Below, piece by piece: positions 17,873-25,924 of a stretch of 64,000 bases of DNA; positions within the stretch are counted from its first letter, which is position 1, and every line of letters begins with the position of its first letter. This DNA comes from CAVXNB01 sp963763085 (GTDB lineage Bacteria > Actinomycetota > Acidimicrobiia > Acidimicrobiales > Bog-793). Under the pieces are notes generated by a model. The model was given only the letters and a program-made list of their open reading frames with translations, made no database searches and was not told the DNA's origin. The stretch is taken from assembly GCA_963763085.1 (NCBI GenBank), contig CAVXNB010000004.1, positions 868,001 through 932,000 of the forward strand, written 5' to 3'. The position numbers and the translations under genes are program-made.

Positions 17873-18316
17873 ATGCCCAGCGATCTCGATCATGTCCGCA
17901 ACCTTGTACGGCGGGATTCCCTCGCCGTCGTCACGACGGTCCGCGCCGACGGGACCATCCACGCCTCCGTCGTGAACGCCGGCGTCCTGGACGACCCGAT
18001 CACGGGGGACCCACGCGTCGGGCTCGTCGCGATGGGAGACTCCCGCAAGCTGAAGCATCTCCGCAGCAGCCACAGGGCGACGATCGTGTTCCGCGACGGC
18101 GGAGACTGGGCCGCCGTCGAGGGCCCCGTTCAGCTCTTCGGCCCCAGGGACCGGGTGGAGAATTTCGGCAACGTGGAGCTTCCGATGCTGCTCCGCCGCG
18201 TCTTCGTCGCCGCCGGCGGTACCCACCAGGACTGGGACGAGTTCGACCACGTCATGGAGGCCGAGGGCCGGACTGCAGTGCTCATCGCGCCCGAGCGGAT
18301 CAGCGCCAACGGCTGA
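17873..18316 (+). CDS. PPOX-class (pyridoxamine-phosphate-oxidase-like) flavin/F420-binding protein
   Basis: 147 residues with a strong AGGAGGAG Shine-Dalgarno. Split-barrel fold pattern: LAVVTTVRADGTIHASVVNAG in the first strands and RKLKHLRSSHRATIVFRDG in the middle, typical of actinobacterial PPOX-class F420-dependent proteins. Cofactor choice (F420 or FMN) cannot be settled from sequence alone. Divergent from the CoxL-like gene with about 110 bases between. Confidence 0.8.
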   Translation: MPSDLDHVRNLVRRDSLAVVTTVRADGTIHASVVNAGVLDDPITGDPRVGLVAMGDSRKLKHLRSSHRATIVFRDGGDWAAVEGPVQLFGPRDRVENFGNVELPMLLRRVFVAAGGTHQDWDEFDHVMEAEGRTAVLIAPERISANG

Positions 18317-18329
18317 GCGTCGCCGGCGT

Positions 18330-18480
18330 GGAGCGGGCTCCGCGTCGAGCGTCTGAACAGAGCCGTGTTTCTCCGCCGGGACCCTGTCGGCTCTCGGTCG
18401 TTTGCCAGGCGGGGGAACTCGACTGGGTGAAGCCGGACCGGGGCTACCGGGCCGGCGGCACCAGCGAACAAAGGAGAAGC
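18330..18480 (+). promoter_or_regulatory. Possible structured leader RNA upstream of the small secreted protein
   Basis: The 166 bases before the small secreted gene contain short blocks (GGCGGGGGAACT at about 18410, CTGGGTGAAGCC at about 18422, GGGGCTACCGGGCC at about 18438) that recall elements of the c-di-AMP (ydaO) riboswitch. The canonical 3' block with CAGCTAACC is not seen, so this is a weak, partial resemblance. Confidence 0.25.
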
Positions 18481-18482
18481 AC

Positions 18483-18809
18483 ATGAGACACCGAAGACGC
18501 AACGCACTCGCCGCGCTTGCGATGAGTGCCGCAGCGGTTGGAGCCGGGGTCGGCCTCGGCTTGAGCTCGGCCGGCGCGGCGACGGCGACACACGCCGCCA
18601 CGACGGTGAGCCAAGCCGCTACACGGGCCGGCACACCGACAATCCGGAGCGCCGTAACGAGGGTGAGCTTGACCGACGCCTCGACTTCGACGACTTCGTC
18701 GACGACGAAGAAAGCATCGTCTGGGACGAAGAAGTCGACGTCGAAGATGAACGGGCACTGCACCCACATGGGCTCCGGTTCCTCGAGCCGCACCTCCACC
18801 GGAAGCTGA
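18483..18809 (+). CDS. Small secreted Ser/Thr-rich protein
   Basis: 108 residues from an ATG with Shine-Dalgarno AAAGGAGAAG. Signal peptide RRRNALAALAMSAAAVGAG ending near SSAGAATA, then a low-complexity Ser/Thr/Lys-rich mature region (STTSSTTKKASS) and a short segment NGHCTHMGSGS. No domain recognised. Twin basic residues before the hydrophobic stretch are Sec-like rather than a clear Tat motif. Confidence 0.6.
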   Translation: MRHRRRNALAALAMSAAAVGAGVGLGLSSAGAATATHAATTVSQAATRAGTPTIRSAVTRVSLTDASTSTTSSTTKKASSGTKKSTSKMNGHCTHMGSGSSSRTSTGS

Positions 18810-18872
18810 GCACCTCCCGGTGAGTGCGCCCCGATCCGGTGGCCGGCACGGACCGGATCGGGGCGCCGCCTC

Positions 18873-19631
18873 GTGAGCGTTGCGACACCGTGCAAGGCTG
18901 AACGCGTGCCGAGCAGTGACATCCCGACTCGTGCGCCCGACACGGGACCTGCGCGGAGGGTCCTCGTGGTCGACGACGAGCCGTCGATCGTGGATGCCGT
19001 GGCCACCGTCCTCCGCTACGAGGGATTCGAGGTCGAGGAGGCCTCGACCGGCCGAGCCGGACTCGCGAAGTGTCAAGAGCAGTCCTTCGACGCGGTGATC
19101 CTCGATGTCATGTTGCCCGACCTCGACGGTTTCGAGATCACCCGGCGTCTGCGCGCCGACGGAATCGCCGTGCCGGTGCTGTTCCTCACGGCGCGCAACG
19201 AAGTCGAGGACCTCGTCGCTGGGCTCGGCCTCGGTGGTGACGACTATGTCTCCAAACCCTTCTCCCTGGCGGAGATCGTGGCCAGGACCAAGGCACTGGT
19301 CCGGCGCCGGCAAGGCGACGAGCAGGATCGTCGTCTCAAGTTCGCCGACGTCGTGATGGACGAGGGAACCCACGAGGTGACCCGAGGTGGTCAACCGGTC
19401 AAGCTCACGGCCACCGAGTTCAGCCTGTTGCGCCTGTTCCTGTTGAACCCTCGTCTCGTGCTCTCCAAGGAGCAGATCATCGACCACGTCTGGCACTACG
19501 ACTTCGGGGGCAATGCCAACATCGTCGAGACCTACGTCCGCTATCTCCGCCGCAAGCTGGACGCCCACGGACCGCCTTTGATCCACACCATCCGCCTCGT
19601 CGGGTATGTCATGCGCGAGCCGAAGGACTAG
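18873..19631 (+). CDS. OmpR/PhoB-family response regulator
   Basis: 252 residues from GTG at 18873 (GTG at 18906 is possible). Receiver domain RRVLVVDDEPSIVDAVATVL with phospho-acceptor Asp in VILDVMLPDLDGFE and the conserved Lys in DDYVSKPF; winged-helix output domain from about residue 145 (LTATEFSLLRLFLLNPRLVL, ending HTIRLVGYVMR). Its stop abuts the sensor kinase start (TAG then ATG), so the two form a two-component system. Targets are unknown; the convergent redox operon is a neighbour but not obviously controlled by it. Confidence 0.92.
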   Translation: MSVATPCKAERVPSSDIPTRAPDTGPARRVLVVDDEPSIVDAVATVLRYEGFEVEEASTGRAGLAKCQEQSFDAVILDVMLPDLDGFEITRRLRADGIAVPVLFLTARNEVEDLVAGLGLGGDDYVSKPFSLAEIVARTKALVRRRQGDEQDRRLKFADVVMDEGTHEVTRGGQPVKLTATEFSLLRLFLLNPRLVLSKEQIIDHVWHYDFGGNANIVETYVRYLRRKLDAHGPPLIHTIRLVGYVMREPKD

Positions 19632-21288
19632 ATGTCACTCAGGTTGCGGCTGCTGCTCGCGACCGGCGCGGCGGCACTCCTCGCGCTGGTGGCGACCGAT
19701 CTCGTCACCTACTCGTCGCTCAATGGCTACCTCCTCGGTCAGATCGACCAGCAGCTGGAGCTTGCGCACCCGGGGATCGAAGGCGCGCTCGACGCCGGCG
19801 CGCCACTGACCCAGGGGCTCGTCGCGGAGAGCGCGCCAGGGACGTTCGCGGAGCTCAGAAGCAGAACGGGCAGGACCATCGGTCAACCGGTCGAGGCCTT
19901 CTCCGGCGCGACGGGAAAATTTCTTCCCATCCCGAACGTTCCGCGCACGATTCCGGGCCTCGCCAGCCACTCGACTCCGCTGACCTCGCGGCCGGGCGCG
20001 CCGCCGTCCTCCGGGGAGCCGCCGGCCTCTGGGGAGCCTCCGGCTTCCCACGGCGGAAAGCCCGGGCCGGGCGGCGGTCAGCGCCCGGGTGGCGAGCCGG
20101 CCGTCTACCTGACGACTGGGTCGTCGAGCCCGACGGGCCCGGCATTCCGGCTTCGGGCCTCGCTGTTGTCCGACGGTCGCCAGCTCATTCTCGGACTTCC
20201 CCTGACCGCGACGGAAGCGACTCTGTCCCACCTCGTGCAGGTGGAGCTCCTCGTGACCGGCGCCGCCCTGCTGCTCGCCGTCGTGGCCGGGTGGTGGCTC
20301 GTCCGCATCGGCCTGCGCCCGCTGGCCGAGGTCGAGCGTGCAGCTGAGGACGTCGCCGGCGGCGAGCTGGGGCGTCGCGTGCCCGGCGAGACGGCCACGA
20401 CGGAAGTCGGTCGTCTCGCCCGCGTACTCAACACCATGCTGGGCCGCATCGAAGACGCCTTCTCCGCCCGCGACCGGACTGAGGCGGACCTGCGGGAGTC
20501 GGAGGCGAAGATGCGCCGATTCCTCGCTGACGCGTCCCACGAGCTGCGCACGCCGCTGACAGCCGTCTCCGCGTACGCGGAGCTCTTCGAGGCAGGAGCC
20601 GGTGACCGGCCGGAAGACCTCGCCCGCGTGTTCACCGGCATCAGGCGCGAGACCGAACGGATGGGCGACCTCGTGGCCGATCTCCTCCTCTTGGCGCGCC
20701 TCGACGAAGCGCGACCGCTCAACCTCGAACCCACCGAGCTCGTGCTGACCGCCGCCCACGCCATCGAGACGGCCGAGGCGGTCGAACCGGGTTGGCCGGT
20801 GAGACTCGTAGCCGCGCAGCCGGTCGAGGTGGCTGGGGACGGAGCGCGGCTGCGCCAGGTGTTGGACAACCTTCTCGGCAACGTGCGAGCGCACACCCCG
20901 CCCGGTACCGAGACAGTGCTCACGGTCTCCGAGACCGATGGTCTGGCGGTCATCGAAATCGCCGACAACGGTCCCGGCCTGCCGGCGGAGCGGACGGACC
21001 GGGTGTTCGACCGTTTCTACCGAGGCGACAGCTCGCGGCTCGAGGGAGAGCGGGGGGTCGGGTCTCGGGCTCGCCATCGTGCGTGCGATCGTGCTCAAGC
21101 ACGGCGGCTCCGTGGCGGCAGCCAATGGCGCGACGGGAGGGGCGGTCTTCACGATTCGCCTGCCGCTGAGCGCCGCAAGCTCAGTGCAAGCACCGGGCAC
21201 GCCGACGCCGCCCTCCGCGCATCCGCCTCGAGATGAGCCGGCACGTCGCCTTGTCGGAGAACGGGGTACCCCCAGTCGTCGAGACTGA
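19632..21288 (+). CDS. Sensor histidine kinase (reading frame interrupted near 21055)
   Basis: Read continuously after one base is removed, this is a 551-residue kinase: TM1 at 8-28, a Pro/Gly-rich extracytoplasmic region (about 115-155), TM2 near 200-220, HAMP, HisKA with FLADASHELRTPLTAVSAYAE (phospho-His), N box NLLGNVRAHTPPGT, G1 EIADNGPGL, F box VFDRFYRG, and G2 GSGLGLAIVRAIVLKHGG. The first frame reads on past 21057 into an Arg-rich tail without a G2 box; the G2 box lies in the frame one base later. The switch point is a run of six G at 21052-21057. Probably a sequence error; if real, the kinase would lose its ATP lid. The tail overlaps the convergent ferredoxin gene. Confidence 0.85.
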
Positions 21289-21358
21289 TCAGCTCCGGGA
21301 GCAGCACGGCACACAAGCCTCTTCCGTCGCACCGGATCGGGTTCAGGGTCATCCTCAT
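21149..21358 (-). CDS. 3Fe-4S-type ferredoxin
   Basis: 69 residues from an ATG overlapping the NuoF-like stop (ATGA). Sequence MRMTLNPIRCDGRGLCAVL then later SACPVLALSL gives the three-cysteine C-x5-C...C-P pattern of single-cluster 3Fe-4S ferredoxins, known as electron donors to P450s and flavoproteins. Last gene of the five-gene redox operon; it probably accepts electrons from or donates them to the NuoF-like flavoprotein. Confidence 0.8.
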   Translation of the reverse strand: MRMTLNPIRCDGRGLCAVLLPELISLDDWGYPVLRQGDVPAHLEADARRAASACPVLALSLRRSAAGES

Positions 21359-22674
21359 GCCCACCGCAGGTCCGATCCCTGGGCCGGAAACGGCAGCGAC
21401 GGCTGAGAACCGAACTGCGGGCACGGGCCGGCGAGCGACATGTGCAGCGCGACGTGGGTCGAGAAGGCGTGAAGCGCGCTCCGCACGAATCTGGCCGCGC
21501 CGTCGGGCAGCTTGCAGCCGCCTCGCCCCTCGACCATGCCGGCCCAGCGCCGGGCCTGTTGCTCGGCTCGTTCGACGTCGGTTCCGCGCGCCAGAGCCTC
21601 GATCGCCCCGGCGATCGCTGGAAGCCCGTTCACGCAGGGCCCGCATTGTCCGGCCGACTCGCCTGCCAGCCATCGGACGACCCGCGCAGACTCCTCCAAC
21701 GGGCAGACGCGGTCGGGCAGCACAGCGACGACTCCGCACCCGAGCGAGCCGCCGAGAGCATCGAGAGACGCCCGGCTGAGCCGCGCACCAGCTGCCTGCG
21801 CAGGTGTGAGCCAGGTGCCGAAGTAGCCGCCGACGAGCACACCGAGTGACCTGGCCGGTCCGGCGAGGGCGACCGCGTCCCGGAGCCGCGAACCGTTGGC
21901 AACCTCGTACACCCCCGGTCGGGCCACGGCCCCCGAGATGGTGAGCAGGATCGAACCCGGGTCGTCCTCGGTTCCCAAGCCCCTCCACCAGTCGGCGCCC
22001 AGCCGGGCGATGACACCCAGATTGGCCATCGTCTCGACGTTGTCGACGAGTGTCGGCCGACTGCACACCCCCCGCTCAGAAGGACGGGGCGGAGTGATCG
22101 TCGGCCTCGGAACACCGGCGGTCAGCCAGTTCACGAGGGCGGACTCCTCCCCGGAGACGTAGCCGGACGGGACGGTCGAGAGCTCGAGCTCGATCTCGTC
22201 TTGGCCGCGGCGCTCGGCGAGTGCACGCTCGAGGGCGGCGAGAACCGGCCGCTGGTCGTGCTTGACGCACAAGATGGCCCGTTGCGCCCCCAGGGAGGCT
22301 GCGGCCGCCGCCAGGCCGTCGAGCACGAGATGGGGGCTGCGCAGGAGAAGGGCGCGGTCCTTGGCGCTGGCGGGTTCACCTTCAGTCCCGTTCGCGACCA
22401 CGATCGGGCGCCGCCTCCTCCACCCGGTCCCGCCCGCCGCGCGCTGCACCGCCTTCATCTTGAGCCCCGTCGGGAAGCCCGCTCCGCCCCTCCCACGAAG
22501 GCCCGAGCGGCAGGTCTCGCCGACGAGGTCGCCGTCGGGCATCGGTCCCCAGTGAGCTCGGTGCGCGACAAGGGATGTCACCGGCGGGTCGGGCAGCAGG
22601 CGTGGGAGACCCGGGCCGGCGAGCGCCACCCGATCGGGCCACTCCAACAGTCCGGTCCCATGCTGGTTGGTCAT
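21355..22674 (-). CDS. NuoF-like NADH-binding flavoprotein
   Basis: 439 residues from an ATG overlapping the previous stop (ATGA). Complex I 51-kDa features: GRGGAGFPTGLKMKAV (NADH/FMN), NGTEGEPASAKDRAL, YVSGEESALVNWL, LVDNVETMANLG, an SLBB-like stretch, and a C-terminal 4Fe-4S region SAGQCGPCVNGLPA with GRGGCKLPDGA. It is shorter than a complex I subunit, and no other Nuo genes are near. It probably transfers electrons between NAD(P)H, FMN and the downstream ferredoxin or the upstream membrane protein. Confidence 0.85.
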   Translation of the reverse strand: MTNQHGTGLLEWPDRVALAGPGLPRLLPDPPVTSLVAHRAHWGPMPDGDLVGETCRSGLRGRGGAGFPTGLKMKAVQRAAGGTGWRRRRPIVVANGTEGEPASAKDRALLLRSPHLVLDGLAAAAASLGAQRAILCVKHDQRPVLAALERALAERRGQDEIELELSTVPSGYVSGEESALVNWLTAGVPRPTITPPRPSERGVCSRPTLVDNVETMANLGVIARLGADWWRGLGTEDDPGSILLTISGAVARPGVYEVANGSRLRDAVALAGPARSLGVLVGGYFGTWLTPAQAAGARLSRASLDALGGSLGCGVVAVLPDRVCPLEESARVVRWLAGESAGQCGPCVNGLPAIAGAIEALARGTDVERAEQQARRWAGMVEGRGGCKLPDGAARFVRSALHAFSTHVALHMSLAGPCPQFGSQPSLPFPAQGSDLRWA

Positions 22675-23282
22675 CTTGTGGATCTCGTTTCGTTCGTCGT
22701 AACGGTGGAAAGAGCGAGCGCTTCGGTGAACGATCCGCTTGCAGCCGGCGATCGGCCGGCGATACGCCACGCCAGCGCGAGCGCGACGATCCCGATGCAG
22801 GTCGCGCACAACCCGAGGCCCCAACCGCTTCCGGTGTCGCTCCCCGCGCCGAGGCTGTGTGCGATGGCGAGCGGCCAAGCTGCAACGGCCGCCCAGTGCA
22901 CGAAGCGCCAGAGCCGGTACCCGAGGTGCCGGCGGAGAAGGCTGGTAGCGACGATCGCGATCGTGAGGTCGACGCTCAGCACCCCGAGTCCGATCCAGAC
23001 CGGCCGGTAGGCGGACGCGAACGGCAGGATCACGTCGAACCAGCTGAGGTGGACGAAGCTGTCGAGGACCGCGGTGACAACGTGCACCGTCAAGAAACAA
23101 ACCGCGAGCAGCGCAAGGTTCCTGTGCATCCCCGACGTCACGACCCTGGCCGAACGCGACGACCTGGGCCGAGCCGCACCGGCAATGCCGAGCGCGACGG
23201 CGAAGGTGAACAGGAGCAGGGTCACGAGGCCGGTGCCGCGCATCAGGAACCAGTCGCTCTTCGAGGTGGCGGCAAGAATCAT
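22671..23282 (-). CDS. Ferric-reductase-like transmembrane protein
   Basis: 203 residues from the ATG at 23282 (Shine-Dalgarno GGAGGG), about six transmembrane helices. His residues lie inside helices in the pattern of b-haem-binding ferric reductase/NOX domains: MHRNLALLAVCFLTVHVV and RLWRFVHWAAVAAWPLAIAH. No soluble FAD/NAD module is attached, so electrons must come from a partner such as the NuoF-like protein. Its start overlaps the ApbE stop and its stop overlaps the NuoF-like start. Confidence 0.8.
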   Translation of the reverse strand: MILAATSKSDWFLMRGTGLVTLLLFTFAVALGIAGAARPRSSRSARVVTSGMHRNLALLAVCFLTVHVVTAVLDSFVHLSWFDVILPFASAYRPVWIGLGVLSVDLTIAIVATSLLRRHLGYRLWRFVHWAAVAAWPLAIAHSLGAGSDTGSGWGLGLCATCIGIVALALAWRIAGRSPAASGSFTEALALSTVTTNETRSTR

Positions 23283-24220
23283 GACGCCCTCCTGGCGTAT
23301 GTCTCGGCCGGCCATTGCCCGATCCGTTCCACCGTGCCGTCGTTGTGGACGAGCCGGGCGTGAAGTCCGCGATCGGCGAGCCAACCCGGCGCCGCTGAGC
23401 CGAGAAGGACCGCCGCCGTCGACGCCGTGTTCGCTTCGAGACACGTGGCGTGCGCGACCGATGCAGTGCGCCAACACGTGCGAGCCGAGAGACCCGTGGC
23501 GGGATCTATGAGGTGGTGGAGCGGCCGGCCGCCCCGCTCCCAGCGGCGTGCCGAGGTCCCCGACGTGGCGAGACCGCCCTCGCGGACCGCGACGACGGGG
23601 CCGGGCTCGGAGGCCGGCGCGTCGTGCCGATCAGAGATCCGGATCGCCCAGCCGTTCTCGGGTGCGGGTCCGGCCACCGCGACGTCTCCGCCGAGGCTGA
23701 CGAGGACGCCAGCGCAGGTGGTGGCCGAACCGGCCCGGGCCGCCCGGTCGGCGCACGCGGCCTTGGCCGTCGCGCCGAGGTCGAGCTCGATCCCCATCGG
23801 TACCTTGACGGTCCGGCGGTCGGGGTCGAGCTCGATCGCGGTCCAGCCCGGTACGGGGGCGACCCGAACCCGGACCGGTCCGCCCGAACGGGCGACCTCG
23901 GCGAAGTCGCGGTCGTAACCGATGATCCGCATCGCCTCCCCGACCGTCGGCGACACCAGTCCGTCGGTCACCGCGGCGGCGCGGACCGCGTCTGCGATCG
24001 CCTCGTACAACAGTTCCGAGACGACCACGGCCGATCCACGAGAAGCGTTCAGCTTCGTGAGGTCGCTGTCCGCCCTGAACCTGCTCGCGGCCAGATCGAG
24101 CGCTTCGACATGCTGTCTCACGATCTCTGCCAGCTCGGCGAGAGAAGCCGGTTCGGTCGTGCTGTACACGACCGTCGTCCCGATCGCCTCGAAGCAGCCG
24201 GAGGCCACTGGCGCCGTCAT
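23279..24220 (-). CDS. apbE: FAD:protein FMN transferase
   Basis: 313 residues. ApbE family features: FEAIGTTVVYS near the start, SRFRADSDLTKLNAS, ELDLGATAKAACADR (Mg/FAD-binding), VSLGGDVAVAG and HHLIDPATGLSA, GLATSGTSARRW. ApbE flavinylates a Thr or Ser of a partner protein outside the cytoplasm. No N-terminal signal peptide is obvious, so location is uncertain. The neighbouring low-complexity membrane protein carries TGAT- and SGAS-like motifs and is a candidate acceptor. Confidence 0.9.
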   Translation of the reverse strand: MTAPVASGCFEAIGTTVVYSTTEPASLAELAEIVRQHVEALDLAASRFRADSDLTKLNASRGSAVVVSELLYEAIADAVRAAAVTDGLVSPTVGEAMRIIGYDRDFAEVARSGGPVRVRVAPVPGWTAIELDPDRRTVKVPMGIELDLGATAKAACADRAARAGSATTCAGVLVSLGGDVAVAGPAPENGWAIRISDRHDAPASEPGPVVAVREGGLATSGTSARRWERGGRPLHHLIDPATGLSARTCWRTASVAHATCLEANTASTAAVLLGSAAPGWLADRGLHARLVHNDGTVERIGQWPAETYARRAS

Positions 24221-24600
24221 GACGCTCCCGATGTGGCTTGTACCGTCGTCGTCGTGGTGGTCGTCGGTGCGGTAGTCGTCACCGTGGTCGTACTCGTCGA
24301 TCCCTTGCGGGCGGCGCCGGTCTTGGCGGCGCCGGTGTTGGCGGCGGCGGTGTTGGCGGCGCCGCTCTTGGTGGCGCCGGTCGTGGCGGTCGTCTTCGAG
24401 GTCGAAGCGCCGGCGCCGGACCTGCTGGCCGTCGAGGAGGCGGTCGCGCCGGCTGTCGACTGCGCCGCCAGGAGGGCGAAGGCTCCCGTCAACGCCACCC
24501 CGGCCGATGCCGCCGCCGCCGTCATCGACCGGATCTGCCGCCGAGCGCGTTCCCGGCGGCGTACGGTGACAGCTCGCCCTTTCGGTTTGTCGGTTTCCAT
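24217..24600 (-). CDS. Small membrane-anchored Ala/Thr/Ser-rich protein, candidate flavinylation target
   Basis: 127 residues from the ATG at 24600. Basic N-terminus (RRRERARRQIRSM), one hydrophobic helix ALTGAFALLAAQ, then a low-complexity tail rich in Ala, Thr, Ser and Gly (NTAAANTGAAKTGAARKGS, a Thr run, ending QATSGAS). Motifs resembling the ApbE acceptor site ([S/T]GA[S/T]) appear as TTGAT, STAGAT and the terminal TSGAS. First gene of the operon, overlapping apbE by 4 bases. No FMN-binding domain is recognisable, so the acceptor role is speculative. Confidence 0.65.
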   Translation of the reverse strand: METDKPKGRAVTVRRRERARRQIRSMTAAAASAGVALTGAFALLAAQSTAGATASSTASRSGAGASTSKTTATTGATKSGAANTAAANTGAAKTGAARKGSTSTTTVTTTAPTTTTTTTVQATSGAS

Positions 24601-24760
24601 GCGCCCAATCCTCTGGGTCGTCCCTGTGAGGTTCATGGGAACCGCGCGAACCTGCACTGAGAACGAGCGGGCGCGCCGCCCAAGCCTTGCTCGACGACTT
24701 GAAGGCCGGCCTCCAGCGGAGTCACAGCTGATCCGGAGCTAGGCCTCCCATGCTCCTCGC

Positions 24761-25924
24761 ATGACCCTTGCCTACCGAACAGACCGGATCGATCCACGCT
24801 TCGCTCGGTGGCTGGACGTCGAGATCGTCGTGCCCGTCTACAACGAGGCGCACGACCTCGAGGACAGCGTCCGGCGGCTGCGGGACTATCTCGATCGCTT
24901 TTTCCCGTTCCGCTCCCTCGTCACCATCGTCGACAACGCCAGCTCCGATGGCACACCCGCCATAGCCCGGCGCCTCGCCGCCGAGCTGCCGGACGTGCGC
25001 TCCATCCGCATCGACGACAAGGGCCGCGGCCGGGCTCTGCGCGAGACGTGGTTGGAGAGCGAGGCCTCAGTCGTCGCCTACATGGACGCCGACCTCTCGA
25101 CCGATCTTGCGGCCGTGCTGCCCCTCGTGGCACCGCTGCTGTCGGGTCACAGCGACATCGCCATCGGCACCCGCCTCGCACCCGGGTCCCGTGTCGTGCG
25201 GGGGCCGAAGCGGGAGCTCATCTCGCGGGCGTACAACTTTGTCGTGCGCACCGTCCTCGGGAGCGCGTTCACCGACGCCCAGTGCGGATTCAAGGCCATG
25301 AGCCGGGAAGCCGCCCAGGCCCTGCTCCCGCTGGTCGCGGACAACGCCTGGTTCTTCGACACCGAATTGCTGGTCCTCGCACAGAGAAACGGCCTCCGCA
25401 TCCACGAAGTCCCCGTCGACTGGACCGATCGCCGCGACTCGACCGTCGAGATCGCCGCGACCGCCCGGGGCGACTTGATGGGAATCTGGCGATTGCTCCG
25501 GGTCTTCATGTCCGGTGGCGGCTGGACCGAGGCCCCCGGCCGGCCCCGAGACGATCTGTCCCACCTCCGGCGCACCGCCGGCATCGGCGCGGTCAGCACC
25601 GTCGTGTACGTGGCGCTCTTCCTCGCGCTTCGGCCACCGTTCGGGCCGATGGCGGCCAACCTCGTCGCGCTGGGCGCCACCACGCTCGCCAACTTCTCCG
25701 TTCACGCGGCGCTCACCCGCGGAGCGAGAACCGATCGAGGTGATCGCAGACATGTCGTCGGCGTGCTCGCGGCGACGATGGTGAGCCTGGCGCTGACAAC
25801 CGGCGCCCTACTCGTCGCGTCCCTGGTTGCGCCTTCGGCTGCGGGTGACGTCGTCGCCGTGACCCTGGCTTCGATCGCAGCCGCTCCGATCCGCCTCATG
25901 GCGGTGAGGGCGTGCCGCTCATGA
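24761..25924 (+). CDS. GT2 glycosyltransferase with C-terminal GtrA-like membrane domain
   Basis: 387 residues. Catalytic domain (1-235): IVVPVYNEAHDLEDSV, DNASSDGTPAIA, the DxD-like AYMDADLSTD, and DAQCGFKAMSREAA, typical of dolichol-phosphate-mannose-synthase-like GT2 enzymes. C-terminal four-helix GtrA-like region from about residue 270. It would transfer sugar from a nucleotide sugar to polyprenyl phosphate. Its TGA overlaps the ATG of the GT39 gene, which would use such lipid-linked sugars. Confidence 0.9.
   Translation: MTLAYRTDRIDPRFARWLDVEIVVPVYNEAHDLEDSVRRLRDYLDRFFPFRSLVTIVDNASSDGTPAIARRLAAELPDVRSIRIDDKGRGRALRETWLESEASVVAYMDADLSTDLAAVLPLVAPLLSGHSDIAIGTRLAPGSRVVRGPKRELISRAYNFVVRTVLGSAFTDAQCGFKAMSREAAQALLPLVADNAWFFDTELLVLAQRNGLRIHEVPVDWTDRRDSTVEIAATARGDLMGIWRLLRVFMSGGGWTEAPGRPRDDLSHLRRTAGIGAVSTVVYVALFLALRPPFGPMAANLVALGATTLANFSVHAALTRGARTDRGDRRHVVGVLAATMVSLALTTGALLVASLVAPSAAGDVVAVTLASIAAAPIRLMAVRACRS

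Noticed and set aside
20005..20100. Pro/Gly-rich repeats in the kinase sensor region as a repeat element
   Set aside because: They code a low-complexity extracytoplasmic linker in frame and need no separate annotation.
21040..21070. Programmed ribosomal frameshift in the kinase G-run
   Set aside because: The same kind of break occurs nine times in unrelated genes, so a general sequence-error explanation is simpler.
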